Shown piece after piece: positions 1-6,373 of a stretch of 33,244 bases of DNA. The notes under the pieces are model-generated. The model searched no databases, was not told the origin of the DNA, and was given only the letters and a program-made list of their open reading frames with translations. Origin of the DNA: Burkholderia catarinensis (GTDB lineage Bacteria; Pseudomonadota; Gammaproteobacteria; Burkholderiales; Burkholderiaceae); NCBI RefSeq assembly GCF_001883705.2, contig NZ_MDEQ02000045.1, forward strand, positions 1-33,244, given 5' to 3'. The translations under genes were made by a program, and so were the position numbers. The stretch's first letter is position 1; the number at the start of each line of letters is the position of its first letter.

Positions 1-194
1 GCACGCCCGGATGGATCGGCCCAATCCTGCAAGCCGTGCTTACGTAACCATACCAGTACGGTCGAGCGTCCCTGAATTCCGTAGCGTCGCTGCGCCTCTA
101 TGTACGTCAGCTCGCCTTTTTCGACCTGCGTCACCACCGACAGCTTAAAAGCCAGACTGTAGTCCCGCTGGGTCCGCTTGATCCCTTGCTCCAC
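1..194 (-). CDS. IS3-family transposase OrfA, N-terminal part
   Basis: A partial frame of 64 codons, open at the window edge. I chose the GTG start at 194 because a GAGG Shine-Dalgarno lies 6 bases upstream. The visible part has a basic N-terminus (IKRTQRDYSLAFK) and a helix-turn-helix (TYIEAQRRYGIQGRSTVLVW), the DNA-binding region usual for IS3 OrfA, which recognises the element ends. OrfB, the DDE catalytic part normally made by frameshifting, would lie outside. It is identical to the copy at the right edge. Confidence 0.8.
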   Translation of the reverse strand, partial: MEQGIKRTQRDYSLAFKLSVVTQVEKGELTYIEAQRRYGIQGRSTVLVWLRKHGLQDWADPSGR

Positions 195-247
195 TTGGCA
201 CCTCTTCGTTTCGGCGAAAAAGTGTCAACCTATTTCAGGACGGGTCA
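1..247 (-). mobile_element. IS3-family insertion sequence, left end only
   Basis: The element's terminal end is at 247 (TGACCCGTCCTGAAATAGG read on the minus strand) and it runs leftward out of the window. It is the exact reverse complement of 32998-33244. The TG-initiated end followed by a short orfA is typical of the IS3 family; I do not recognise the exact element. The other end and any target duplication lie outside. It sits just past the terminator of the tRNA-Arg cluster. Confidence 0.85.
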
Positions 248-258
248 CATAGAAAAGA

Positions 259-288
259 AAAAGGGCTTTCCCGGAGGAAAGCCCTTTT
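259..288 (-). terminator. Intrinsic terminator of the tRNA-Arg cluster
   Basis: On the minus strand the stem GGGCTTTCC/GGAAAGCCC (276-284 with 263-271, loop 272-275) is extended by A/T pairs and followed by TTTTTCTTTT. It lies directly downstream of the last tRNA-Arg. The IS end begins 15 bases beyond the stem. Confidence 0.9.
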
Positions 289-292
289 AAGG

Positions 293-369
293 TGGCGCGG
301 CTGGCAGGATTCGAACCCACGACCCCTTGGTTCGTAGCCAAGTACTCTATCCAACTGAGCTACAGCCGC
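293..369 (-). tRNA. tRNA-Arg(ACG), copy 3
   Basis: A 77-nt cloverleaf with encoded CCA. The acceptor arm GCGGCTG pairs with CAGCCGC, and the anticodon loop CTACGAA gives ACG, read as ICG for CGU/CGC/CGA arginine codons. It is the promoter-distal copy of three identical tandem genes and is followed by the intrinsic terminator. Confidence 0.97.
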
Positions 370-429
370 ACGCAAAACGGTACTGCTTGACTGTCGGAAC
401 CTTCTGCGATGGGAAGGCCCCCAAAAAAG

Positions 430-506
430 TGGCGCGGCTGGCAGGATTCGAACCCACGACCCCTTGGTTCGTAGCCAAGTACTCTATCCAACTGAGCTAC
501 AGCCGC
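430..506 (-). tRNA. tRNA-Arg(ACG), copy 2
   Basis: The mature sequence is identical to the other two copies (77 nt, CCA encoded, anticodon ACG). The 60-nt spacer to copy 3 carries a short CCTTC/GAAGG hairpin that may help 3'-end processing. Confidence 0.97.
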
Positions 507-572
507 ACACAAAACAAAACTTTGCTGCTTTGAACTGAAAGGGCCTTCGGTTGGGAAGGCCCTCGGAAAAAG

Positions 573-649
573 TGGCGCGGCTGGCAGGATTCGAACCCAC
601 GACCCCTTGGTTCGTAGCCAAGTACTCTATCCAACTGAGCTACAGCCGC
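573..649 (-). tRNA. tRNA-Arg(ACG), copy 1
   Basis: The promoter-proximal copy of the tandem set, 77 nt, with CCA encoded and anticodon ACG. The 66-nt spacer to copy 2 has a GGGCCTT/AAGGCCC hairpin without a long U-tract, more consistent with processing than termination. Confidence 0.97.
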
Positions 650-662
650 ACGCAGAAGAGAG

Positions 663-690
663 ATTATAGCAGGGTTATATAAAAAGGGAA
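663..690 (-). promoter_or_regulatory. Sigma-70 promoter of the tRNA-Arg operon
   Basis: On the minus strand a perfect -10 TATAAT (668-663) lies just upstream of the first tRNA. A weak TTCCCT at 690-685 could be the -35 with a 16-nt spacer. Transcription would start near 656, a few bases before the mature 5' end at 649. Confidence 0.75.
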
Positions 691-782
691 GCCTTATTCG
701 CGAATTACGCTGCGCGGCGTTGCCGGGGCGCCCTTCGTGTACTCTTGGAGCATCAGTCATCCCCATGTGTTGAATCTGCATC

Positions 783-1346
783 ATGAACAAGGCGTTTGTC
801 AAAGAGTCGGACGGTGACGACGACGATCTCGACCAGGCTCAACCCGCGATTCCGGCGGGCGCGAAGAACTACATCACGCCGGCCGGCCACAAGCGGTTGA
901 GGGACGAGTTGCTGAGTCTGATCGACGTGGAGCGCCCAGAGGTCGTGCGGCTCGTGTCGTGGGCCGCATCGAACGGCGACCGGTCGGAGAACGGCGATTA
1001 CATCTACGGCAAGCGGCGGCTTCGCGAGATCGATCGCCGCATCCGCTTCCTGACGAAGCGGCTCGATCTCGCCGAAGTCGTCGACGCGAGCCGGCAGGAG
1101 AATGTCGATCAGGTATTTTTCGGCGCAACGGTCGATTACGAGACGCCGGACGGCGAGGACCACACGATCACGATCGTCGGGATCGACGAGGTCGATCTCG
1201 ACCACGGCTGCGTCAGCTGGATCTCGCCGGTCGCGCGGGCGCTGATCAAGTCGAAGATCGGCGATACCGTCACGCTGATGACGCCGGCCGGCCCGCAGCC
1301 GATCGACGTGCTCGACGTCCGTTACCCGGCACCGGGCAACGCGTGA
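783..1346 (+). CDS. greB: Transcription elongation factor GreB
   Basis: A protein of 187 residues, with an acidic N-terminal extension compared with the ~160-residue E. coli GreB. GreB binds backtracked RNA polymerase through the secondary channel and stimulates cleavage of the extruded RNA 3' end. The N-terminal coiled coil shows YITPAGHKRLRDEL near residue 30 and the GreB-typical NGDRSENGDYIYGKRRLREID, whose acidic hairpin tip supplies the catalytic residues. The C-terminal FKBP-like domain follows (FGATVDYETPDGEDHTITIVG). The start at 783 has no strong Shine-Dalgarno, but upstream residues do not look conserved. It is divergent from the tRNA-Arg operon and convergent with the porin. Identification is firm. 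Confidence 0.95.
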   Translation: MNKAFVKESDGDDDDLDQAQPAIPAGAKNYITPAGHKRLRDELLSLIDVERPEVVRLVSWAASNGDRSENGDYIYGKRRLREIDRRIRFLTKRLDLAEVVDASRQENVDQVFFGATVDYETPDGEDHTITIVGIDEVDLDHGCVSWISPVARALIKSKIGDTVTLMTPAGPQPIDVLDVRYPAPGNA

Positions 1347-1372
1347 GCGGCGGCCGGCGCAGTCCGGCAAAG

Positions 1373-1396
1373 AAAAAGCGCCCCGGTGGGGCGCTT
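1373..1396 (-). terminator. Terminator after the porin gene
   Basis: Stem AAGCGCCCC/GGGGCGCTT (1376-1384 with 1388-1396, loop 1385-1387). On the minus strand it is followed by a T-run, so it serves the porin. It lies between the convergent greB and porin stop codons. Confidence 0.85.
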
Positions 1397-1429
1397 CGTC
1401 ATCCGGCGTGCGGCGGATGCGCCGGTCGC

Positions 1430-2575
1430 TCAGAAGCGATGGCGCAGGCCGGCCGTGACCGCGATCTGCTTGTTGGTCGATGACGCGGCACCCAGCCCGT
1501 TGATGTTGGCGCCGAGGTCGAGGCCGTCGTTGTTGACCTTCTGGAATTCGCCCTGCAGGTAGACGTCGGTGCGCTTCGACAGCGCATAGTCGGCTTGCAG
1601 GTTGAACTGGTGCCAGGTCGGCTTGTCGCCGGCCAGACGGCCCTGCGTGTACGTGTACGAGCCGGCGAGCGACAGTGCCGGCGTCAACGCGTAGCGGCCG
1701 TTGACTTCATAGTTGCTGAAGCGCGCGGTTCCGCCGAGACCCGTGATGCCGCCGGACACGCCGGACTGGCCGGCGCTGATCGCGCGGATGTCCGTCAGGC
1801 GCGTCTGCGTGAACACGAAGCCGACCGTGGCGGGGCCGAACCCGTAATTCAGGCCTGCGCCCCAGGTGCGCTGCACGCGCGACGCGAAGGTCCAGTCGCC
1901 GGTCACCGCGCCCGGATCGGTCGCTGCCTGCGCGAGCGCGTTCACGTCGCTGTTCAGTTGCAAGTAGGCTGCGGCGAAGTTGAAGCCCAGGTAGCTGTAC
2001 GACACGCCGCCGCTATACGCGCGGTTGTTCGCGAAAGCCGACGAGTTCGAGAACCCGTACAACGCACCGAACTTGAGGCCGCCGTAGTTGGCGCTCTGGT
2101 ACTTGACGGCGTTGTTGATCCGGAACGAGTTGTTCAGGTTGTCGTTGTCGAACGGATGGGCGAACTGGGTGCCGCCGTACTGCGTACCGGTCAGCGACAG
2201 CGGCCCGAGATAGTCGACGACGCTGTCGTACTGCCGGCCGAGCGTCAGCGAACCGTAGCTGTTGTGCGCGAGGCCGACAAACGCTTGCCGGCCGAACTCG
2301 CGGCCATTCTGCTTCAGTGCGCCGTTATTGATGCCGAAACCATTTTCCAACGTGAAGATCGCTTTCAGGCCGCCGCCGAGATCCTCGGTGCCGCGCAAGC
2401 CCCAACGGCTGCCGTTGACCGAACCGCTCGTTTCCTGCCAGGCGCTGTGGCCGTGCTGATTGTTCGTGTAGGTGATGCCTGCGTCGATCAAGCCGTATAG
2501 CGTCACGCTGCTTTGCGCATGTGCCGCCGTAACGAGTACGCCCGACAACGCGGTGACGATCAGGGTTTTTTTCAT
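1430..2575 (-). CDS. Outer-membrane porin (Gram-negative porin, OmpC-like)
   Basis: A 381-residue precursor. I set the start at 2575 because GGAGA lies 7-11 bases upstream and translation from there gives a clean signal peptide (MKKTLIVTALSGVLVTAAHA, cleaved before QSSVTLYG). The mature protein opens with SVTLYGLIDAGITY, the standard first strand of Burkholderia/Bordetella general porins, and ends LRHRF with the C-terminal phenylalanine recognised by the BAM complex. The family forms trimers of 16-stranded barrels that pass small hydrophilic solutes across the outer membrane. The substrate cannot be told from sequence. Its ribosome-binding region (2582-2590) is perfectly complementary to the linker of the divergent small RNA at 2973-3057, so post-transcriptional control is likely. 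No convincing -35/-10 pair was found upstream. Confidence 0.93.
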   Translation of the reverse strand: MKKTLIVTALSGVLVTAAHAQSSVTLYGLIDAGITYTNNQHGHSAWQETSGSVNGSRWGLRGTEDLGGGLKAIFTLENGFGINNGALKQNGREFGRQAFVGLAHNSYGSLTLGRQYDSVVDYLGPLSLTGTQYGGTQFAHPFDNDNLNNSFRINNAVKYQSANYGGLKFGALYGFSNSSAFANNRAYSGGVSYSYLGFNFAAAYLQLNSDVNALAQAATDPGAVTGDWTFASRVQRTWGAGLNYGFGPATVGFVFTQTRLTDIRAISAGQSGVSGGITGLGGTARFSNYEVNGRYALTPALSLAGSYTYTQGRLAGDKPTWHQFNLQADYALSKRTDVYLQGEFQKVNNDGLDLGANINGLGAASSTNKQIAVTAGLRHRF

Positions 2576-2581
2576 GAATTG

Positions 2582-2590
2582 TCTCCAAAC
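2582..2590 (-). promoter_or_regulatory. Porin Shine-Dalgarno region complementary to the nearby sRNA
   Basis: The porin mRNA reads GTTTGGAGA here and includes the ribosome-binding site. The plus strand carries TCTCCAAAC both here and at 3012-3020 inside the sRNA, so the two RNAs can form nine uninterrupted Watson-Crick pairs. The pairing would hide the Shine-Dalgarno. The complementarity is seen; repression is inferred. Confidence 0.6.
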
Positions 2591-2960
2591 AGGATGATAT
2601 CGATCGAACCTGCTGCGGACTGGCATGCTTTGCTTGATGTCGTGACCGGTCCGGCAGAGCGGCGGTGCGCTTATCGGAAAGCTATCTGTAGTGTACGGAG
2701 GGCGTTGAGCAGGAGAGGGTTGCGCTTTAAGCAATAATGTATTTTGGAATCCGCAAATATCGGCGAATCCGCGCAAACGATTGTCCATCAAGGGTTTGCG
2801 GCGGTGCAGCGAAAGAAAATGGCGATCAGGACTACGTAACGGGCGTTGCGCGATCGCGACAGGCAATCAGCAGCAGGCGGTGGCGGCCGCGGCGCGATTA
2901 TTGACACATCGGCAATAGTGGTTTGTGTGGAGCATGGATAATGAAAGCTTGTTCTCTCGC

Positions 2961-2966
2961 TATACT
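2961..2966 (+). promoter_or_regulatory. Candidate -10 element of the small RNA
   Basis: TATACT places a start near 2972-2973, exactly where the first hairpin of the predicted RNA begins. The matching -35 position (2937-2943) reads GATAATG and is poor. A TTGACA at 2901-2906 is too far away to pair with it. An activator or alternative sigma factor could therefore be involved. Confidence 0.5.
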
Positions 2967-2972
2967 GCGATC

Positions 2973-3057
2973 TCTGCTTTCCGAAGCAGACTTTTTCGTT
3001 GACGGAAAAGATCTCCAAACCTTTGTCGGCGCGACTTCCCAGTCGCGCTTTTTTTTT
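2973..3057 (+). ncRNA. Putative trans-acting small RNA divergent from the porin
   Basis: About 85 nt with no credible coding content. In order: hairpin 1 TCTGCTT/AAGCAGA with loop TCCG (2973-2990); hairpin 2 of eight pairs (one G-U) with loop TTGA (2991-3010); an unpaired linker ATCTCCAAACCTTTGTCG (3011-3028); and an intrinsic terminator GCGCGACT/AGTCGCGC with loop TCCC and nine Ts (3029-3057). Two hairpins, a single-stranded seed and a U-rich terminator tail are the layout of Hfq-binding sRNAs. The linker is complementary over nine bases to the porin ribosome-binding site. Having a porin as divergent neighbour recalls enterobacterial micF beside ompC. I recall a porin-repressing sRNA named NcS25 reported in B. 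cenocepacia but cannot tell whether this is its ortholog. Structure is seen; expression and target are inferred. Confidence 0.65.
3029..3057 (+). terminator. Intrinsic terminator of the small RNA
   Basis: Eight-pair GC-rich stem (3029-3036 with 3041-3048), loop TCCC, then nine Ts. It works only on the plus strand, where no protein gene lies upstream, so it implies a plus-strand non-coding transcript. Confidence 0.9.
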
Positions 3058-3075
3058 GCTCCGCCTTTCCGTGTG

Positions 3076-3348
3076 CTATTGCGCGTACGAGCGCCGCTTG
3101 CGCTTGCGCTTGGCCGCAGGCGCGGCTTCCTCTGCTTCGGTCGGTGGTGGCGTGTAGGTCCAGTCTTCCATCACGTAGTGACGGGCATCGAGTGGCGATG
3201 CGAGCAGGTTCTGCCAGTGATCGCCGTGCCAGGTCGTATCGAACTCGGTGTCGCACGGCGCTTCGCGAGCGGACTCGGCCAGGGCGCGGGATTTGCGGCG
3301 TACGCGTCCTAGCCGGCTCGCGAAGCGCTTGATTCCGTCCAGCCACAT
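3076..3348 (-). CDS. Small basic hypothetical protein
   Basis: A 90-residue protein that I do not recognise. The start at 3348 (MWLDGIKRFASRLGRVRRK) is preceded by a strong AAGGAAGGAGAGG Shine-Dalgarno, so it is preferred over an in-frame ATG 13 codons further up. The ends are very basic: an Arg/Lys-rich N-terminus and a C-terminal KRKRKRRSYAQ. The middle is tryptophan- and aspartate-containing (FDTTWHGDHWQNLL, VMEDWTYTPPP). There is no signal peptide or membrane segment. It runs convergent with the small RNA, whose terminator ends 18 bases before this stop codon. A candidate -10 TAAAAT lies at 3429-3424. Confidence 0.7.
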   Translation of the reverse strand: MWLDGIKRFASRLGRVRRKSRALAESAREAPCDTEFDTTWHGDHWQNLLASPLDARHYVMEDWTYTPPPTEAEEAAPAAKRKRKRRSYAQ

Positions 3349-3594
3349 GACCCTCTCCTTCCTTACGGCGTTGAGTGAGGATCGCAATGTCGCCGGTTTT
3401 CCGCAACCCGAAAAAACCCGAGGATTTTACCGAGTCGATTTGTCCCCGGTAGAAATTTCATGGCCGTGATTATTAACTATCCGATCCCGGTAATGTTGAC
3501 AGGTTTTTGATGCGAATCAATTAATCATGGACGGTGGTGTACCGATTCCAGTGGTATTAGCGATCTTTTGATAAAACGATCGTCAAAAATTTTC

Positions 3595-3624
3595 TTGACG
3601 CACCCGGATTGTCCAATTTATAAA
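3595..3624 (+). promoter_or_regulatory. Sigma-70 promoter of the cold-shock gene
   Basis: -35 TTGACG (3595-3600) and -10 TATAAA (3619-3624) with an 18-nt spacer. The predicted start near 3631 leaves a leader of about 110 nt before the ATG. A second TTGACA at 3496-3501 with ATTAAT at 3520-3525 is a weaker upstream candidate. Confidence 0.75.
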
Positions 3625-3694
3625 GTCAGCACTCCGTCCTCGGGCGGCGTGCTGGTGCGGGTGCTGGCGCAATGCTTCGGGATTTCGGGTAACG

Positions 3695-3714
3695 GCTATA
3701 AAAATAGCTTTTTT
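3695..3714 (+). promoter_or_regulatory. Terminator-like hairpin in the cold-shock leader
   Basis: GCTAT/ATAGC (3695-3699 with 3704-3708), loop AAAA, followed directly by TTTTTT, 27 bases before the start codon. It has the shape of a weak intrinsic terminator inside the 5' leader and could be a pause or attenuation site. Confidence 0.5.
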
Positions 3715-3740
3715 GATCTAATCGAGTGGGGAACGAAGAC

Positions 3741-3944
3741 ATGGATACCGGTATCGTGAAATGGTTTAACGATGCTAAAGGTTTTGGATTTATTACGTCG
3801 GACAATGGCGGTGAAGATTTGTTTGCGCACTTTTCCGAAATCCGGATGGACGGCTTCAAGACGCTGAAGGAAAACCAGCGTGTTTCGTTCGACGTGAAAG
3901 TCGGGCCGAAAGGCAAGCAGGCGGCGAATATCCAGGCGGTCTGA
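3741..3944 (+). CDS. cspA: Cold-shock protein, CspA family
   Basis: A 67-residue single cold-shock domain. RNP1 is KGFGFI (13-18) and RNP2 is DLFAHFS (26-32), with the N-terminal GIVKWFN typical of the family. These proteins bind single-stranded RNA and DNA and act as RNA chaperones that melt secondary structure, including terminator hairpins. The start at 3741 is set by the upstream GGGGAACGA and by family length; an in-frame GTG five codons earlier is rejected. The leader is long and AT-rich, with its own promoter and a terminator-like hairpin. The gene is monocistronic, closed by a strong terminator. Confidence 0.95.
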   Translation: MDTGIVKWFNDAKGFGFITSDNGGEDLFAHFSEIRMDGFKTLKENQRVSFDVKVGPKGKQAANIQAV

Positions 3945-3971
3945 CGCGCCGCGCATTGCCGATCATGTCCG

Positions 3972-3995
3972 GCCCCCGCATTGCGGGGGCTTTTT
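3972..3995 (+). terminator. Terminator of the cold-shock gene
   Basis: GCCCCCGC/GCGGGGGC with loop ATT, then TTTTTGTTTT. Confidence 0.93.
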
Positions 3996-4085
3996 GTTTT
4001 CCGGGGGCGGAACATTCCGGTCCGGGCTGGCCGGGAACACGCATGCCGGTGCATACTCACGGAAGCATCGTTTCCCTGTCTTTTC

Positions 4086-5213
4086 ATGTCCGATTCCCGT
4101 CCGTCCGATCCCGCCAGCGAACAGCCGCTCGTCTTCGTCGACCTTGAAACCACCGGCGGCTCGTCCGCCGAGCACCGCATCACCGAAATCGGCGTGGTCG
4201 AAATCGGCCCGCTCGGCGTGTCGACGTGGACGACGCTCGTCAATCCGGGCCAGTCGATTCCGCCGTTCATCCAGCAACTGACGGGCATTTCGGACGAGAT
4301 GGTGCGCGACGCGCCGCCGTTCGCGTCGCTCGCGCCGGCGTTGTTCGAGCGGCTCGACGGCAAGTTGTTCGTCGCCCACAACGCGAGCTTCGATCGCGGC
4401 TTCCTGCGTGCCGAATTCGAGCGCGCCGGCATTGCGTTCAATCCCGATGTGCTGTGTACGGTGCGGCTGTCGCGCGCGCTGTTCCCGCGCGAATCGCGGC
4501 ACGGGCTCGACGCATTGATCGAAAGACATGCCCTCGTTCCGGCTGCGCGTCACCGGGCGCTGGCGGATGCCGACCTGCTCTGGCAGTTCTGGCGTCAGTT
4601 GCACGACATCGTGCCGCTGGAGCGGTTGCGCGACCAGATCGCGCGCACGACGCGTCACTTCCGTCTGGCCGGCGATCTGACCGAGGCCTGGCTCGACACC
4701 GCGCCGGCCGGGTGCGGCGCGTACGCGCTGTTCGGGGAGGGGGGCGAGGCGCTTTATGTCGGCCGCAGCGTACGCGTGCGGCAGCGGCTGCGCGGGCTGC
4801 TGACCGGCGAGCGCCGTTCATCGAAGGAAATGCGGCTTGCGCAGCAGGTGCGGCGTGTCGAATGGCGCGAGACCGGCAACGAACTGGGTGCGATGCTCGC
4901 CGAAGCGCAATGGATTGCGCGGCTGCGCCCGTCGTACAACCGGCGCCCCGCAGCCGACACCGCCCGTGCCGGCGGTGCGCCCTGGCCGTTCGAAGGCGCC
5001 GTTGCGTTCGAGGCGAATGGCGAGCGGCGCCTCTTTCATGTGATCGACGGCTGGCGCTATCTCGGCTCGGCGGAATCGCTCGACGCGGCCGTACGGCTCG
5101 TGGCCGACGGGGTGGACGGCGCGTTCGAGCCCTTTACCCATCGTCTGCTGCAGACGCATCTCGCGCGCGGGCTGCAATTGATTCCGCTCGCCGCGCTCAC
5201 GCCCGCGGGTTAA
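4086..5213 (+). CDS. DEDDh 3'-5' exonuclease fused to a GIY-YIG (UvrC-like) nuclease domain
   Basis: A protein of 375 residues. Residues ~14-170 are a DnaQ-type exonuclease: Exo I DLETTG (D19, E21), Exo II HNASFDRGFL (D103) and Exo III HRALADADLLW (H156, D161), so all DEDDh residues are present. Residues ~208-287 are a GIY-YIG domain: AYA at 212-214, YVG at 224-226, arginines at 227-232, E273 and PSYNRR with N285, the arrangement of the UvrC N-terminal nuclease and Cho. About 90 unassigned residues follow. The start at 4086 leaves a short tail before the first exonuclease strand. The polymerase III epsilon-UvrC fusion is a known architecture (mycobacterial Rv2191 is an example), presumed to act in DNA repair. 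The gene lies downstream of the csp terminator and is convergent with chorismate mutase. Confidence 0.88.
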   Translation: MSDSRPSDPASEQPLVFVDLETTGGSSAEHRITEIGVVEIGPLGVSTWTTLVNPGQSIPPFIQQLTGISDEMVRDAPPFASLAPALFERLDGKLFVAHNASFDRGFLRAEFERAGIAFNPDVLCTVRLSRALFPRESRHGLDALIERHALVPAARHRALADADLLWQFWRQLHDIVPLERLRDQIARTTRHFRLAGDLTEAWLDTAPAGCGAYALFGEGGEALYVGRSVRVRQRLRGLLTGERRSSKEMRLAQQVRRVEWRETGNELGAMLAEAQWIARLRPSYNRRPAADTARAGGAPWPFEGAVAFEANGERRLFHVIDGWRYLGSAESLDAAVRLVADGVDGAFEPFTHRLLQTHLARGLQLIPLAALTPAG

Positions 5214-5242
5214 TCAAGCGCGGCGGCGCGATCCGCGCCGTA

Positions 5243-5836
5243 TCAGCCGATCGCGCTTGCGCCGCCGGCCGAGCAGACATGCGACAGCGCGACGTCGAGT
5301 GCTTGCGTCTGCTTGGAGTCATAGCGCGTGAGCGTCTTCCAGTTCGCGATGCTGCGCGCGAGCCGCGCCTGACAATCGGGCGCCTCGCGCAACGGTGCGA
5401 CCTGCACGAGGCCCGCGAGCATTTTCTGCGTCAGCCGGTCGAGTGCCGGGCGCGTGCTGGTCGCGAGATCGGGCGGCGTGCCTTCGGGCGGCCGCGTCGC
5501 GCGCCAGGTCGCGAACAGCGCGTTCTGCACGTCCTTGCTTGCGGCGATCTGATCCTCGAAGAACGCCCGTGCGAACGCAGGATCGACGCCGGCCTGTACT
5601 GCGCGCTTTTCGACCGACTCGAGCAGTGCCGCTTCGCGCGGCCGGTCCTCGATTGCCTTGTGATTCGCCCATTTCCATCGAGCGACCGGTTCGGCGAGCG
5701 CGAGGCGCTGCGACGCGAGCGCGACGACGTTGGTGAGGGCGGTGTCGTCACCGTCTGCGCTGGCAATGCGCGGAGACGAAAAGAGGGCGACGCCGAGCGC
5801 GGCGACAGCGAGGCTGGCACGAATGGCTTGCTTCAT
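5243..5836 (-). CDS. Periplasmic monofunctional chorismate mutase (AroQ-gamma type)
   Basis: A 197-residue precursor. The signal peptide (residues 1-27, ending RIASA) is followed by an all-helical AroQ domain: residues ~31-60 carry LASQRLALAEPVARWKWANHK with the usual catalytic Arg and Lys positions, then FFEDQIAASKDVQ (92-104). C155 and C188 are spaced to form the disulphide known in the secreted mycobacterial enzyme. The reaction is chorismate to prephenate. A periplasmic form is separate from cytoplasmic Phe/Tyr synthesis, and its role is not settled. No neighbouring aromatic-amino-acid genes are present. The start has no strong Shine-Dalgarno, but the signal peptide fits it well. Confidence 0.88.
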   Translation of the reverse strand: MKQAIRASLAVAALGVALFSSPRIASADGDDTALTNVVALASQRLALAEPVARWKWANHKAIEDRPREAALLESVEKRAVQAGVDPAFARAFFEDQIAASKDVQNALFATWRATRPPEGTPPDLATSTRPALDRLTQKMLAGLVQVAPLREAPDCQARLARSIANWKTLTRYDSKQTQALDVALSHVCSAGGASAIG

Positions 5837-6059
5837 CGGAACGATCGGGAGAGCCGGGCGGGCCGGACGTGGAAAACCAGAAGGATAGACGAAGACGGTC
5901 GCGCGGCGTAGCGACGCGACAGGAGAATCAGCAGGCGAGCTGATCCGGCACCGTCAGGCTATTGCGGCCCGGGTGCGAGGCGAATTGCGCGCGATGCGCA
6001 CGGATGAACCGCACGATAGCGATGATCGACACGTGGCGGTTACAGAACCGGGCAGTCGT

Positions 6060-6206
6060 TCACTTCGGCGAGTACAGCTTGTGCTGCTCGTCGAAGAATG
6101 CCCGAACGTGGTCGGGCAATTCGGCGAGGAATTCCACGCCGACGGGTTCCGGGTCCGGGCTCATCACTTGCTCGGGCGGTGGCATGCGAGTTGGTCTTTC
6201 GTCCAT
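6060..6206 (-). CDS. 48-residue small acidic protein
   Basis: A short frame beginning MDERPTRMPPPEQVMSPDPE and ending FFDEQHKLYSPK. GGAG sits 9 bases before the ATG (GGAGAAACGATC-ATG), and the AT-rich upstream sequence has a possible -10 (GATAAT near 6229-6234). The middle (VGVEFLAELPDHVRAFFDEQHK) is predicted to be one amphipathic helix. There are no cysteines, signal peptide or membrane segment. I do not recognise a family. Good initiation signals and non-random composition favour a real gene. It is divergent from the CruR operon. Confidence 0.55.
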   Translation of the reverse strand: MDERPTRMPPPEQVMSPDPEPVGVEFLAELPDHVRAFFDEQHKLYSPK

Positions 6207-6373
6207 GATCGTTTCTCCAGCAGGTCCAATAATTATCAACCTCGCGCTCGGATTTATGCCAGAGGCGAATCGTTAGATTTTGTCTCTGTTGTATTAACGG
6301 CACATGGGCCGCGATGCGAAGTGTGATGCCGACTATTGCCTCCTGCGCAATCGGCAGCGATCGGGCCGCTTGC

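Noticed and set aside
327..533. A short plus-strand frame through the tRNA-Arg genes
   Set aside because: It consists of tRNA sequence read in the wrong sense; the tRNAs are unambiguous.
2788..3018. A 76-codon minus-strand frame between the porin and the small RNA
   Set aside because: It runs through the sRNA hairpins and promoter, has no ribosome-binding site and no protein-like composition.
3568..3759. A 63-codon plus-strand frame in the cold-shock leader
   Set aside because: It covers the csp promoter and leader hairpin, lacks a Shine-Dalgarno and overlaps the csp start in another frame.
5225..5239. A hairpin GGCGCG/CGCGCC between the exonuclease and chorismate mutase genes as a terminator
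   Set aside because: It lacks a U-tract on either strand.
5946..6059. A GTG-started minus-strand frame of about 35 codons after the 48-residue ORF
   Set aside because: No Shine-Dalgarno and no recognisable product; noted only because its last ~25 codons are not low complexity.
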